Source: DASQPR01 sp963836785
GTDB taxonomy: Bacteria; Actinomycetota; Actinomycetes; Mycobacteriales; Micromonosporaceae
DNA length: 64,000 bases
Reading direction: 5' to 3'
Assembly: GCA_963836785.1 (NCBI GenBank)
Contig: CAWIKW010000005.1
Coordinates: 1 to 64,000 of the forward strand
Part shown: piece by piece, positions 17,383 to 26,365 of the stretch
Layout: each line of letters starts with the position of its first letter
Numbering within the stretch: the stretch's first letter is position 1
Translations under genes and position numbers: made by a program
The notes under the pieces: model-generated
The model's database searches: none
Seen by the model: only the letters and a program-made list of their open reading frames with translations
What the model was told of the DNA's origin: nothing

Positions 17383-17790
17383 ATGAGCCAGGCGACCGCC
17401 ATGTTGGAGACCTACCCACTGGGTCTGGGCAAGATTGACAAGCGCGTTCTCGCTGCCTGCATCGAGGCATGCTACGACTGCTCGCAGACCTGTACCGCGT
17501 GTGCAGACGCGTGTCTGAGCGAGGAAATGGTCGCGGACTTGACCAAGTGCATCCGCACCGACCTTGACTGCGCGGACATGTGCGATACCACTGGCCGCAT
17601 CTTGTCGCGGCACACCGGCTACGACGCCAACCTGACCCGGGCCGTGGTGCAAGCCTGCATGCTGGCTTGTAAGGCGTGCGGTGACGAATGTGCCCGCCAC
17701 GCCAATATGCATGAGCATTGCCGGGTGTGCGCCGCGGAGTGTCGGCTGTGCGAGCAGACATGCCGGGATCTGCTGGCTGCGCTCGGCTGA
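17383..17790 (+). CDS. Cys-rich four-helix-bundle copper-binding protein (DUF326/Csp-like)
   Basis: A 135-residue protein with 18 cysteines in helical CxxC and CxxxC spacing (ACIEACYDCSQTC, ACMLACKACGDEC, HCRVCAAECRLCEQTC), the pattern of the DUF326/Csp copper-storage family. In that family the Cys residues line a four-helix bundle and hold many Cu(I) ions. There is no signal peptide, so it resembles the cytosolic type. Its place after katG suggests a metal or oxidative-stress role (inference). The ATG at 17383 has GGAG nearby. Confidence 0.9.
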   Translation: MSQATAMLETYPLGLGKIDKRVLAACIEACYDCSQTCTACADACLSEEMVADLTKCIRTDLDCADMCDTTGRILSRHTGYDANLTRAVVQACMLACKACGDECARHANMHEHCRVCAAECRLCEQTCRDLLAALG

Positions 17791-17865
17791 GCGCAGCGAC
17801 ACCAACCGCCTCGTTCGCGAGTTCCTCGCGTTCATGGCGGTTGGTGTCGCCCTCGTCCGTGCGGG

Positions 17866-19335
17866 CTAGTCGATCGAGACCAGCATCGGCACCTCGCCGG
17901 TGTCCGCCAGCTCTGGCTCGGTGTCGACCTCGGAGCGGCGCCGCAGACCGGACAGCGCCGTGATCAGGCCGAGACCGCCGACGATCGACACCAGGACCAG
18001 GCCCGGTCGGTACGCCGCCAATGTCTGGGCGGCCGACGCGGCGTGGTGCGAACCGGCCGAGGTGACCACAGCGGTCACCGACGCCAGGGCGAGCGCGCCG
18101 CCGAGCTGACCGGATGTCTGCAACAGGCCACTGGCCAGCCCCTGCTCCTCGTCGACGATGCCGGACGTGGCCTGGATGTTCAGTGCGGAGAAGGCCAACG
18201 CAAAGCCGAGCCCGACCAGCACCATCGTCGGCAGGATCGCCGCCGCGTACTGCGGGGTGATGGTCACGCGCAGGAAGAGCAGGTAGCCCGCGGTCAGCGC
18301 AATAAAGCCGGCGGCGATGAGCCGCGGCGGTCCGAACCGAGCGACGAGCGTACCGGCGAACGGCGCGCTGAACACCACCAGCAGGCCGGTCGGCAGGAAT
18401 GCGAGTGCCATGGTCAGCGGAGACCAACCGAGCAGCGACTGCATGTAGAGCGTGCCGATGAACTGGAAGCCGAGGTAGGAGCCGAACATCGCCATCATGC
18501 CCAGGTTGGCCCGCACCAGGGAGCCGCTGCGCAGTATGCCGAGACGGACCAGCGGATGGCGGGTCTGCCGTTCGATCGCCACGAACGCGGCCACCAGCGC
18601 CGCGGCCAGCACGAGTGAGCCGATGGTACGGACGCTGCCCCAGCCCGCCGTCGGCGCCGACACGACCGTGTAGACGAGCAGCAGAGTTGCCGCGGTGCAG
18701 CTCAGGGCGCCGAAGATGTCGTAGTGTCCGCTCGCCTTCGCGGAGTGGTCCGCACGAGGGATGAACCGGATCCCGGCCACCAGGATCGTGACCGCGGCCG
18801 GTACGGGCAGCAGCAACGTCCAGTGCCAGCCGATCTGGGTCATCACGCCGCCGAGGATCAGGCCGGACGAGAAACCGCTGGCGCCGAAGAGCGTGTAGAT
18901 CGATAGCGCCCGGTTGCGGGCCGGACCCTCCGGGAAGGTCGTCGTGATGATGGACAGGCCGGCGGGTGCGGTGAAGGCGGCGGCGATGCCCTTGACGAAG
19001 CGGCTGGCGATCAGCAGCGGGCCGCTGGTGACCACGCCGCCGACGAGCGATGCGGCCGCAAAAGCGGCGACCGCGATCAGGAACACTCGGCGCCGGCCCA
19101 ACAGGTCGGCGGAGCGGCCGCCGAGCAGCAGCAGGCCGCCGTACCCGAGGACGTAGGCGCTGACCACCCACTGCAGCGCCGAGGTGGATAGGTGCAGGTC
19201 GGTGCCGATCGAGGGCAGTGCCACACCGATCATCGACACGTCGAGCCCGTCGAGGAAGAGCGCGCCGCACAATACGAACAACGCGCCCCACAGTCGCGGG
19301 CTCCAGGTCGTCGCGTGAGAGGTTTCCGAAGGCAT
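17866..19335 (-). CDS. MFS exporter, DHA2-like (14 helices)
   Basis: A 489-residue drug/proton antiporter-type MFS protein. Helix 1 ends LDGLDVSMIGVALPSIG, followed by the motif A region GGRSADLLGRRRVF between helices 2 and 3 and motif C-like helix 5 segments. About 14 hydrophobic segments fit DHA2. Substrates are usually toxic organic compounds. The ATG at 19335 is chosen because the upstream frame crosses the control region. It is divergent from a MarR regulator, the usual arrangement for an inducible efflux pump. The C-terminus is a short acidic cytoplasmic tail. Confidence 0.9.
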   Translation of the reverse strand: MPSETSHATTWSPRLWGALFVLCGALFLDGLDVSMIGVALPSIGTDLHLSTSALQWVVSAYVLGYGGLLLLGGRSADLLGRRRVFLIAVAAFAAASLVGGVVTSGPLLIASRFVKGIAAAFTAPAGLSIITTTFPEGPARNRALSIYTLFGASGFSSGLILGGVMTQIGWHWTLLLPVPAAVTILVAGIRFIPRADHSAKASGHYDIFGALSCTAATLLLVYTVVSAPTAGWGSVRTIGSLVLAAALVAAFVAIERQTRHPLVRLGILRSGSLVRANLGMMAMFGSYLGFQFIGTLYMQSLLGWSPLTMALAFLPTGLLVVFSAPFAGTLVARFGPPRLIAAGFIALTAGYLLFLRVTITPQYAAAILPTMVLVGLGFALAFSALNIQATSGIVDEEQGLASGLLQTSGQLGGALALASVTAVVTSAGSHHAASAAQTLAAYRPGLVLVSIVGGLGLITALSGLRRRSEVDTEPELADTGEVPMLVSID

Positions 19336-19348
19336 GAAGAGGAACTTA

Positions 19349-19369
19349 CATGCGCATGCATCCAATGCA
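19349..19369. promoter_or_regulatory. Probable MarR operator(s)
   Basis: Two overlapping dyads lie between the MFS and MarR genes: CATGCGCATG (19349-19358) and TGCAT-CCA-ATGCA (19357-19369). They fall just upstream of the MFS start within an unusually A/T-rich stretch, matching the placement of MarR-family operators. Confidence 0.5.
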
Positions 19370-19442
19370 CAAGCACTTAATGTAGAAACAAATAATGTAC
19401 GGTCATGTGCTAGGATGGCGGCAATCTCAACGAGGAGGGGTC

Positions 19443-19862
19443 GTGGCGCAGCGCACAATTCAGCCCCGACCAGTGGACGACGCCCAGCTCGTGAGCAGCT
19501 GGCGCGACCTGGCCGCCCGCTACAACTCGGTCCGCGGCGCGCTCGATCGTGAGCTGGATGAGCACCACGGGCTCGGCATGAGCGAGTTCGAGGCGCTCGA
19601 CCGACTGGCCGAGGCGCCCGAGGGCAAGCAGCGCATGCAGGAGCTCGGTGAGGCTATGTACCTGAGCCAGAGCGCGCTCTCGCGGGTGGTCGCCCGGCTG
19701 GAGCGCGAGGGACTGGTCTGCCGCGACATGTGCGCGGAGGACCGCCGTGGCGTCTACGTACGCCTCACCGACGCCGGCAAACAGCGGCACGCCGCCGCCC
19801 GACCGACGCAGTTGGCCGTGCTCGCACAGCAGCTGGGCACCGACGCCACCCGAGTGCGGTAA
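19443..19862 (+). CDS. MarR family transcriptional regulator
   Basis: A 139-residue winged-helix regulator. Core: MSEFEALDRLAEAPEGKQRMQELGEAMYLSQSALSRVV (broken here as helices 2-4), then RLEREGLVCRDMCAEDRRGVYVRLTDAG for the recognition helix and wing with the conserved DRRGVYVRLT. The GTG at 19443 is selected by a strong site (GAGGAGGGG) 5 bases upstream; an ATG at 19395 would put 16 unconserved residues in front. It should repress the divergent MFS exporter and itself, with release by ligand. The nearby Cys residues (LVCRDMC) could allow redox sensing (speculative). Confidence 0.9.
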   Translation: MAQRTIQPRPVDDAQLVSSWRDLAARYNSVRGALDRELDEHHGLGMSEFEALDRLAEAPEGKQRMQELGEAMYLSQSALSRVVARLEREGLVCRDMCAEDRRGVYVRLTDAGKQRHAAARPTQLAVLAQQLGTDATRVR

Positions 19863-20060
19863 CCCACCACAGACCCGATCGCGCCGCACACTTCGGTCCA
19901 ACGCCCCACAAGGATCAAGGCGTTCTCCAGAAGTGGGTTCTGTCTCCGGATCACCGAGGAGCTGCAAAGCTCGAGAATCGAGTGGTGACGGCGTCCGGCG
20001 ACGACGGGGGTACGGCGTGCAGCCGTGGAGCGAGGAGCCGGCCGGTGACGGGCGCGCGTT

Positions 20061-21221
20061 GTGAATGGCGCGGGCATCGATGCGGTGCGCGGTCAAGCGA
20101 CGGAAATCGCGCGCGGCTGGTCCGCGCCGGGTGCCCCGGCATCCTGGGCGCTGACCGCGGCCATCTTCGACTCATTGGCGCGTGACGAGGACCTTCTGGC
20201 GCTCGCGGCCGACGTACCCGGGGATAAGCTCCCCGCTCTGCTGTTCTGCGCCTCGGCCTGCCACCTGATCGCTGACCGCGAACCGGACGGGCTGATCGGC
20301 TACTTCCCGGCCGCGGGCGACCCGCAGCCCGCCATCGACGCTGGGTTCGAGCCGGCCTTTCGAGGTTTCTGTCTCGACCACCGCGACGAGCTCGCCGCAG
20401 CGTGCGCTCGACGCCGGTATCAGATGAACGACGTGGCCAGAACCACTCAGGTGGCGCTCGCGCTCGGAGTGGTCGGCCGGCGACGCCCGACAGCGAAGAT
20501 CGCCCTGATAGACCTGGGCAGCGGTGCGGGGCTCGGCCTGCACCCGGACCGCTATCGCCACCTGATGGGCGACGGCCGCCAATTTGGCGATGCAGACTCG
20601 TCGCTGACGTTGCGCTGTGAGTCCGATGGGCCGTTGGCGCCACCGATACCGGCCGGGATGCCGCCGATCGAGGCCCGCATCGGCGTCGACATCGAGCCGA
20701 TCGACGTCAATGACCCCGACGATCTGCGGTGGGCCCGTGCGTGTCTGCCTCCCGAGACCGCCTCGCTCGACCGCTTCGACCGCGCCGCCGCACTCGTTGC
20801 GGCGCACCCTGGGAACCTTCGGCGAGGCGATGCGATCGAGGAGTTACCGGCAATCCTCGACGCGATTCCCGCTGATGTACTTCCCGTGGTGACCGACACG
20901 TACACCGCGGTCTTCTTCGCGGACGAGCAGCGCCGCCGGCTGCGTCAGCTCGCCAAACATTGGGGCAATGTCCGTGACCTTGTGTGGATCTCTCTCGATC
21001 CGCTGGTGCCGCTGGGCGTCGAGGGCAGGCATAGCGTCCAAGCTCTCGATGTCCCCGAAAATCTGGTGATGGAGTACCAACGCGACGGAGTCTTCGCGCT
21101 CCTCGGCCTCGTCTCCTTCGAGAACGGGCGTGGTAACGGCACCCTGCTGGCACGGGCGCATCCCTCGGGTACGCGGATGAGATGGCTGGATGAAGCCACC
21201 AGTGCAGCGGTGACGGCGTGA
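20061..21221 (+). CDS. DUF2332 family protein
   Basis: A 386-residue DUF2332 protein. Family marks are LPALLFCASACHLIADREP, AFRGFCLDHRDELAAACARRRYQMNDVAR, LIDLGSGAGLGLHPDRYRH, the GVDIEPIDVNDPDDLRWARAC segment and a C-terminal strand-rich part. The domain looks like a Rossmann-type methyltransferase-like fold, but its activity is unknown. The GTG at 20061 precedes the conserved part with little extra sequence. It stands alone, with a hairpin just after its stop. Confidence 0.85.
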   Translation: MNGAGIDAVRGQATEIARGWSAPGAPASWALTAAIFDSLARDEDLLALAADVPGDKLPALLFCASACHLIADREPDGLIGYFPAAGDPQPAIDAGFEPAFRGFCLDHRDELAAACARRRYQMNDVARTTQVALALGVVGRRRPTAKIALIDLGSGAGLGLHPDRYRHLMGDGRQFGDADSSLTLRCESDGPLAPPIPAGMPPIEARIGVDIEPIDVNDPDDLRWARACLPPETASLDRFDRAAALVAAHPGNLRRGDAIEELPAILDAIPADVLPVVTDTYTAVFFADEQRRRLRQLAKHWGNVRDLVWISLDPLVPLGVEGRHSVQALDVPENLVMEYQRDGVFALLGLVSFENGRGNGTLLARAHPSGTRMRWLDEATSAAVTA

Positions 21222-21240
21222 AAGGCCGCGGCCTTTACGC
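21216..21240 (+). terminator. Hairpin terminator after the DUF2332 gene
   Basis: A GC-rich palindrome with AAAGGCC and GGCCTTT arms and outer GCGT/ACGC pairs overlaps the stop codon. One base bulges in the left arm. No T-tract follows. Confidence 0.6.
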
Positions 21241-21309
21241 CGGGCTTTGCGCCGGGCCGCGCGTCACGGCGGCCGTTCAGCGAACTGGTACGGGCGATCG
21301 GAAAAAGCT

Positions 21310-21492
21310 TCAGACGATGCGCTCGTCGACGACCTCGACGCTCAGCTGGGGCCAGCCCGCGCGGGTCAGCTGAACCAATTCGGACGCCGGCATCAACCCC
21401 GGCGTATTGAGCGCTGCGTCCGGAAGGAAGCGCACGGCGGTCCCGGTCGTTTCGTTGGCGCCAATAGGGAGCAGGTCGGTGACGGCGGCCAA
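21310..21492 (-). pseudogene. Possible gene remnant with GyrB-like sequence
   Basis: The gap 21222-21674 (453 bp) has no complete gene. On the minus strand, 60 codons from 21492 to 21310 read with coding-like GC3 and contain TTGTAVRFLPD and a final LSVEVVDERIV. This resembles the TGTTVxFxPD ... LTDER segment of DNA gyrase B/ParE-type ATPases. A stop lies immediately upstream of this frame, and another frame just before it (ending SMPWSPDGV) also looks coding. It could be the decayed relic of a GyrB-like ATPase. The similarity is short and I rate it low. Confidence 0.25.
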
Positions 21493-21674
21493 TCACACCC
21501 CATCGGGCGACCACGGCATCGACACCCGGATCTCCGACGTCATGTCGCGGTGTGTGCCCGTACGCCCGAGTTCGTCAAACCGCTGACCCACGGCCACCGA
21601 GTGTTTGCCGGCGGCCCCGACATTTACCTGAGAGCACGCTGAGATCGTTTGGCCCCCGTACGAGATGAGGACTC

Positions 21675-23384
21675 ATGAGCCACGATCATCCGCATCACCA
21701 CGATCACGACCACGGCGCAGTGGACGGCGAGTTGTCGGCGGCGCTGGACCACGACGTCCCGGACGTCGAACTCTCCCCGGCCGACCTCTCGCGACGAACG
21801 TTCCTGCGACGGGCCGGTCTGGTCGGCGCTGGCGCCACCGCGGCCGCGGCCGGCGTCTTCGCCGCTCCGGACGCTGCGGCCGCCGACTCGACGAAAGCGG
21901 ACGGCCGTTCGCGCGAAGGCCACTCGCGGACCAACGGCCTGCTGTGGTTGGCGGGCGATCATCACATCCACACGCAGTACAGCAGCGACGCGCAGTACCG
22001 GGTGATCGACCAGGTACGGCACGCCAATGCGTACGGCCTGGACTGGATGGTCATCACCGACCACGGCAGCGTCGCGCACGCGAAGATCGGCGTCGACAAG
22101 GTGAACCCGGACATCGTCGCCGCCCGCGACGAGATCAGCGACACCCTGGTGTTCCAGGGATTCGAGTGGAACATTCCCGGTGCCGAGCACGGGACCGTCT
22201 TCGTCCATCCAGGACGCAACGAGGTCGCCGTGCTCAAGGAGTTCGAGAACACCTTCGACGGCGTCGTCACGAATACCGGCGCGTCGACGCCGGCCAACGA
22301 GGCACTGGCGATCTCGGGCGTGCACTTCCTGTCGTCGGCCGTGGCGAAACGCCGCGTCCAGGACGCGCTGTTCCTGGCCAACCACCCGGCCCGGAAGGGC
22401 ATCGACTCGCCACACGAGATCCGCGGCTGGCGAGATGCCGAACCGCGCATCGCTGTCGGCTTCGAGGGCGCACCCGGGCACCAAGCATCCGGCCTCCCTG
22501 CACCACTTGGACCGGGCGGGGGTCGTGGCGCGTACGACTTTTCGCCAACGGCCGACTCGTTTGCGGCCTATCCGCTGGAGAGCTACCGCACGTGGGGCGG
22601 CTTCGACTGGATGACGGCGACCGTTGGCGGCCTCTGGGACAGCCTGCTCGCCGAGGGCAAGCCGTGGTGGATCACCGCAAACTCCGACTCGCACCAGGTG
22701 TACGCGGACATCGCCGTACGTGGCGGCGGCGATTTCAACGCCAACGGCCGCTTTGACGACCCGGTGTACGGCGGCGGACGCCTCGCCACCACCAACTCGG
22801 ACTTCTGGCCCGGGTTCTACAGCCGGACGCACGTCGGATCGGAAAACTTCTCGTACGCCTCCGTGATGGCCGGCCTCCGAGCCGGTCAGGTATGGGTCGA
22901 CCACGGCGCCCTGATCAGCGGCATCGACGTACGGGTGCGCAGTGGTAACTCATGGGTCACGCTCGGCGACACGCTGGTGGCCCGGCGCGGCTCTCGGGTC
23001 GAGCTGAGCATCACGGTCGATCTCGCCAACGGACCGAACTGGGCCCAGGTCGAGCCGGTGCTCGATCGGGTCGATGTGATCCGTGGCGCGGTCACCGGCC
23101 CGGCCGCGAACCGGGATGCCTTCACCGCCCCGGACACGAAGGTCGTGAAGTCGTTCGAGGTCGGCACGTCACGCGGCCGCGTCAGCTTCACCTACGACCT
23201 CGGCCCCCTGGACGATCCCTTCTACGTGCGGCTGCGAGGCACCGACGGCCACCGTAGCGCCCCTGGTTTCCTCGGAGCGTCGGTCGACCCGGCCGGCCCG
23301 GCAATGGACGTGGTCGGGGACGCCGATCCGTGGATCGACCTGTGGTTCTACACCAACCCGATTTGGGTTCTGCCCTCGCGATGA
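21675..23384 (+). CDS. Tat-exported PHP-domain metallohydrolase (CehA/McbA-like)
   Basis: A 569-residue secreted hydrolase. A His-rich start (MSHDHPHHHDHDHG) precedes a twin-arginine signal, SRRTFLRRAGLVG at about 39-51, with an Ala-rich h-region and a likely cleavage site after AAPDAAAA. The PHP domain begins GDHHIHTQYSSDAQ, then VITDHGS and FEWNIPG, with a late metal ligand region NSDSHQVY. A beta-rich C-terminal domain follows. The family uses di- or trinuclear metal centres to cleave phosphoesters or carbamates. The ATG at 21675 is preceded by GATGAGG. It is translationally coupled to the next gene (ATGA overlap). Confidence 0.9.
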   Translation: MSHDHPHHHDHDHGAVDGELSAALDHDVPDVELSPADLSRRTFLRRAGLVGAGATAAAAGVFAAPDAAAADSTKADGRSREGHSRTNGLLWLAGDHHIHTQYSSDAQYRVIDQVRHANAYGLDWMVITDHGSVAHAKIGVDKVNPDIVAARDEISDTLVFQGFEWNIPGAEHGTVFVHPGRNEVAVLKEFENTFDGVVTNTGASTPANEALAISGVHFLSSAVAKRRVQDALFLANHPARKGIDSPHEIRGWRDAEPRIAVGFEGAPGHQASGLPAPLGPGGGRGAYDFSPTADSFAAYPLESYRTWGGFDWMTATVGGLWDSLLAEGKPWWITANSDSHQVYADIAVRGGGDFNANGRFDDPVYGGGRLATTNSDFWPGFYSRTHVGSENFSYASVMAGLRAGQVWVDHGALISGIDVRVRSGNSWVTLGDTLVARRGSRVELSITVDLANGPNWAQVEPVLDRVDVIRGAVTGPAANRDAFTAPDTKVVKSFEVGTSRGRVSFTYDLGPLDDPFYVRLRGTDGHRSAPGFLGASVDPAGPAMDVVGDADPWIDLWFYTNPIWVLPSR

Positions 23385-23893
23385 CCGTCATCGGCGTTTG
23401 CCTTGGGCACCGCACGACCCGCGAGGCCGAGCACTGGCTGGCCACCGTGCCACCGGTGCCCGGCCTCGTGGCGTGCACCCATTTCGTGTCCGGGCAGGTC
23501 GTCGTCACACTCGACGGCATCGACCCGGCCAGACTGCCGCCGCCGGCGGTGCCGCGTACGGACGGCACCGCTGGCGACGACGTACGCGTGGCCGAAGCCG
23601 AGCACCGCTCGCGCCGATCTGGACGAGCGGTGCGGTATCCCGGCGTCGACGACCTGGTCGGGCTGATGCCGGTGGCCGAGATCCTGGACCGCAGCGCCAT
23701 TGACAAGGTCGTGACCATGGGTCTGCCCGGGCGCCCGGAGGCGGATCCGGCACAGCTGGTGGACACGCGGGACTTCGTCCGGCCGCACTGGATCGACGGT
23801 GTGCTCACGCTCGTGACGATGCGGGCCGCCGGTGACCGCCTGGCGCCGTTCGAAGTTCCGAACCCGACGCCCTGCTGCGCCGACCACGGATAG
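23381..23893 (+). CDS. Hypothetical protein coupled to the PHP hydrolase
   Basis: A 170-residue protein I do not recognise. Its ATG overlaps the PHP stop in an ATGA arrangement, so both are made from one mRNA. It has no signal or membrane segment. Conserved-looking parts are VIGVCLGHRTTREAEHWLATVPPVPGLVACTHF (read here as two blocks), the DLVGLMPVAEILDR helix and a C-terminal tail ending NPTPCCADHG. The paired Cys with nearby Asp-His could bind a metal. It may serve the exported metalloenzyme, for example in metal handling, but that is inference from context. Confidence 0.75.
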   Translation: MTVIGVCLGHRTTREAEHWLATVPPVPGLVACTHFVSGQVVVTLDGIDPARLPPPAVPRTDGTAGDDVRVAEAEHRSRRSGRAVRYPGVDDLVGLMPVAEILDRSAIDKVVTMGLPGRPEADPAQLVDTRDFVRPHWIDGVLTLVTMRAAGDRLAPFEVPNPTPCCADHG

Positions 23894-23956
23894 CACTGCG
23901 AAACGGGTCGGCCGGCCGGCGGTTCGGCCGGACCATTTCACCGGACAGCAGCGGTG

Positions 23957-24952
23957 CTAGTCGAGCGTTCGGGGTAGGCCGAAGTACGGCGCGAGCGTCG
24001 TCTCGAAATGGGTGATCTCGCAGATCCGGTCACCGGCGAGGCCGGCCACGACGACGCCCGTGATGTGCAGGCTGCCGGTGACCGGGTCGCGGACGTACTC
24101 GCCCCACGCCGGCTGGCCGTTGGCACGGACCGGCTCCATCCGATCGATCCGCCGCCAGTGCGAGTCGATTGCGGTGAAGAAGCGGTGCACCGCCGCCGTC
24201 CCGCGGTATTCGAACGGCAAGGGTGGCATCCGCACCCAGGCGTCGTCGGTCAGCAGCGCGACGAGCGCGTCGACGTCGTGTTCGGTGAATGCAGCGACGA
24301 ACCGGTCGAGCACTGCGCGCTCCTCCAACCCGCCGGCCGGAGGCGGAGGCGGCGAGTCGGGCGAACGAGCCGCTTCCATCGTTGCGCGGGCCCGCTTGAG
24401 CGCGCTGGTGACCGCATCCTCGGTCAGCCCGAGCAGCTCGGCGGTCTCACTCGCGCGGTACCCGAGCACGTCACGCAGCAACAGGACGGCCCGCTGGTTC
24501 GGCGCCAGCAACTGGACAGCCGTCACGAACGCGAGCGAGATCGCCTCGCGGGACTCGTACCGGGCCTCGGGTCCGGGCGCCTGATCGGGCAGCGCCTCGA
24601 GCGCGTCGGGATATGGCTGCAACCACAGCACCTCACCCAGACGGGTCGGCTCCGGCGGCGGTACGGGCAACGGCGCCGCCGCCACCGGCCGCCGTGCGGA
24701 CGAGCGCAACAGGTTGAGGCAGCGGTTGGTGGCGATGCGGTAGAGCCAGGTGCGGACCGACGAGCGGCCCTCGAAGCCGTCAAGGCCGAGCCACGCCGAC
24801 AGCAGCGTCTCCTGGAGCGCGTCCTCAGCGTCCTGGAGCGAACCGAGCATTCGATAGCAGTGCACCTGTAGCTCCGCGCGATGCGGCTCCACCAGGGCGG
24901 CGAATGCGTCCCGGTCCCCGGCGCGGGCCCGGTGTAGCAGTTCTGCCGACAT
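23957..24952 (-). CDS. sigG: ECF sigma factor, SigG-type with C-terminal SnoaL domain
   Basis: A 331-residue extracytoplasmic-function sigma factor. Sigma region 2 includes HCYRMLGSLQDAEDALQETLL and RTWLYRIATNRCLNLLR; region 4 includes LAPNQRAVLLLRDVLGYRASETAELLG. A WLQPYPD segment between the regions is typical of the SigG subgroup. The last 120 residues are an NTF2/SnoaL-like domain (ERAVLDRFVAAFTEHDVDALVALL), which in these sigma factors replaces a separate anti-sigma. The ATG at 24952 has GGAGGTGG upstream. It is divergent from an SDR-AHSA1-SDR operon, probably its target. Confidence 0.92.
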   Translation of the reverse strand: MSAELLHRARAGDRDAFAALVEPHRAELQVHCYRMLGSLQDAEDALQETLLSAWLGLDGFEGRSSVRTWLYRIATNRCLNLLRSSARRPVAAAPLPVPPPEPTRLGEVLWLQPYPDALEALPDQAPGPEARYESREAISLAFVTAVQLLAPNQRAVLLLRDVLGYRASETAELLGLTEDAVTSALKRARATMEAARSPDSPPPPPAGGLEERAVLDRFVAAFTEHDVDALVALLTDDAWVRMPPLPFEYRGTAAVHRFFTAIDSHWRRIDRMEPVRANGQPAWGEYVRDPVTGSLHITGVVVAGLAGDRICEITHFETTLAPYFGLPRTLD

Positions 24953-25121
24953 CGGCCACCTCCGTTTAGATCATCTCTCTCCCTACTGACACCGGCAGCC
25001 CATCGAACTGGTCGCGCCCGGGCCGCCGAGTTTCCGGCGCGCGCCGTGTCTACCTCTATGAACGCGTCCACACCGCCGGCCTTCGCGGGATGTGGACGGC
25101 CGATTACGAGCAGGAGGACAC

Positions 25122-25847
25122 ATGACAATCACCGATAAGGCGCTTCTGGTGACCGGCGCCAACCGAGGCATCGGCCAAGCGCTGGTCGAAGAAGCTTTGC
25201 GTAGAGGCGCCAAGCGGGTGTACGCCGGCACGCGGCGCCCCCTCTCCCACCCGGATACGCGCGTCAAACCGCTGATCCTTGATGTGACGAACGCGGCGCA
25301 GACCCTCGCCGTGGTTGAGGAGATCGAGTCTCTCGACATCCTCGTCAACAACGCCGGCCTGGCGCTTTACGACGACCTGAGCGACCGGGCCATGCTGGAG
25401 CAGCACCTCGCCGTCAATCTGTTCGGCACCTACGGGGTGACCCAGGCGTTGCTGCCCAAGCTGATCCGTTCCCGTGGGGCCATCGTCAACGTGCTGTCGG
25501 TGGCGGCGCTTGCCTCCCTGCCGGTCATCCCGGCCTACTCGATCTCCAAAGCGGCGGCGTTCTCACTGTCCCAATCGTTGCGTGCCCTGTTGGCCGAACG
25601 GGGCGTGAGCGTTCATGCCGTGTTGACCGGGCCTGTCGATACGGATATGTCCAGAGACCTCGATGTACCGAAGGCGTCGGCGGAGTCCGTGGCCCGAGCC
25701 ATCTTCGACGGAGTCGAGCACGGGGAGGACGAAATCTTTCCCGATCCCATGTCGGGGTCCATGGCCGAGAGCTGGCGCGGCGGAGCAGTCAAGGCGCTCG
25801 AGCGCGAGAATGCGGCACTCATCGGGGCAGAGCCGGTCACTTCATGA
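25122..25847 (+). CDS. Short-chain dehydrogenase/reductase
   Basis: A 241-residue classical SDR: VTGANRGIGQA nucleotide-binding loop, the LVNNAGLAL strand, a VLSVAAL serine strand and the YSISK catalytic Tyr-Lys pair. Cofactor preference is likely NADP because an Arg (YAGTRRP) follows strand 2. The ATG at 25122 follows AGGAGGA. It is the first gene of a three-gene operon divergent from sigG; the next start overlaps or follows closely. Confidence 0.92.
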   Translation: MTITDKALLVTGANRGIGQALVEEALRRGAKRVYAGTRRPLSHPDTRVKPLILDVTNAAQTLAVVEEIESLDILVNNAGLALYDDLSDRAMLEQHLAVNLFGTYGVTQALLPKLIRSRGAIVNVLSVAALASLPVIPAYSISKAAAFSLSQSLRALLAERGVSVHAVLTGPVDTDMSRDLDVPKASAESVARAIFDGVEHGEDEIFPDPMSGSMAESWRGGAVKALERENAALIGAEPVTS

Positions 25848-25900
25848 CCACCGCACATCAACAAACAGCGAGTACGACCCAAACTAGCTCGGAGAGAATC

Positions 25901-26365
25901 ATGAATGACGTAGGTTTCACGACCACCTTTGCCGTGGACCAAACTCCGGAAGAAGCGTTCGCCGCCATCAACAACGTACGCGGCTGGTGGTCCGGAGAAC
26001 TTGAGGGCAGCACCGACAAACTCGGTGACGAGTTCACGTATCGCTACGCGGACATCCATCGCAGCAGGCAGCGGATAACCGAGCTGATACCTGCGGAACG
26101 AGTCGTGTGGCATGTGTTGGACGGCTACCTCAATTTCGTACACGACAAGACCGAGTGGACCGGCACGGACATCGTCTTCGACATCTACAAAGACGGCGAT
26201 AAGACAAAAATCCGCTTCACGCACGCGGGTTTGGTTCCCGACCATGAGTGCTTCGACAGCTGCTCAAACGCATGGGGTTTCTACATCAACGGCAGTCTCC
26301 GGGACCTGATCACTACGGGTGAGGGGCAGCCCAACGACAACGAACAGGGGACGCGGAATGAGTGA
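25901..26365 (+). CDS. SRPBCC/AHSA1-type ligand-binding protein
   Basis: A 154-residue START-like domain of the AHSA1 type: FTTTFAVDQTPEEAFAAINNVRGWWS at the start (split helix and strand), then YRYADIHRSRQRITELIPAERVVW, and a long C-terminal helix around SCSNAWGFYINGSLRDLI. Such proteins bind hydrophobic ligands or modulate enzymes. I chose the ATG at 25901 because GGAGAG precedes it. An ATG at 25844 that overlaps the SDR stop (ATGA) is a real alternative by translational coupling and would add 19 residues. The stop overlaps the next gene by 8 bp. Confidence 0.85.
   Translation: MNDVGFTTTFAVDQTPEEAFAAINNVRGWWSGELEGSTDKLGDEFTYRYADIHRSRQRITELIPAERVVWHVLDGYLNFVHDKTEWTGTDIVFDIYKDGDKTKIRFTHAGLVPDHECFDSCSNAWGFYINGSLRDLITTGEGQPNDNEQGTRNE

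Noticed and set aside
17381..19291. A 636-codon minus-strand frame over the MFS and Cys-rich genes
   Set aside because: Composition is Arg/Pro/Gly noise; it overlaps two well-supported genes in other frames.
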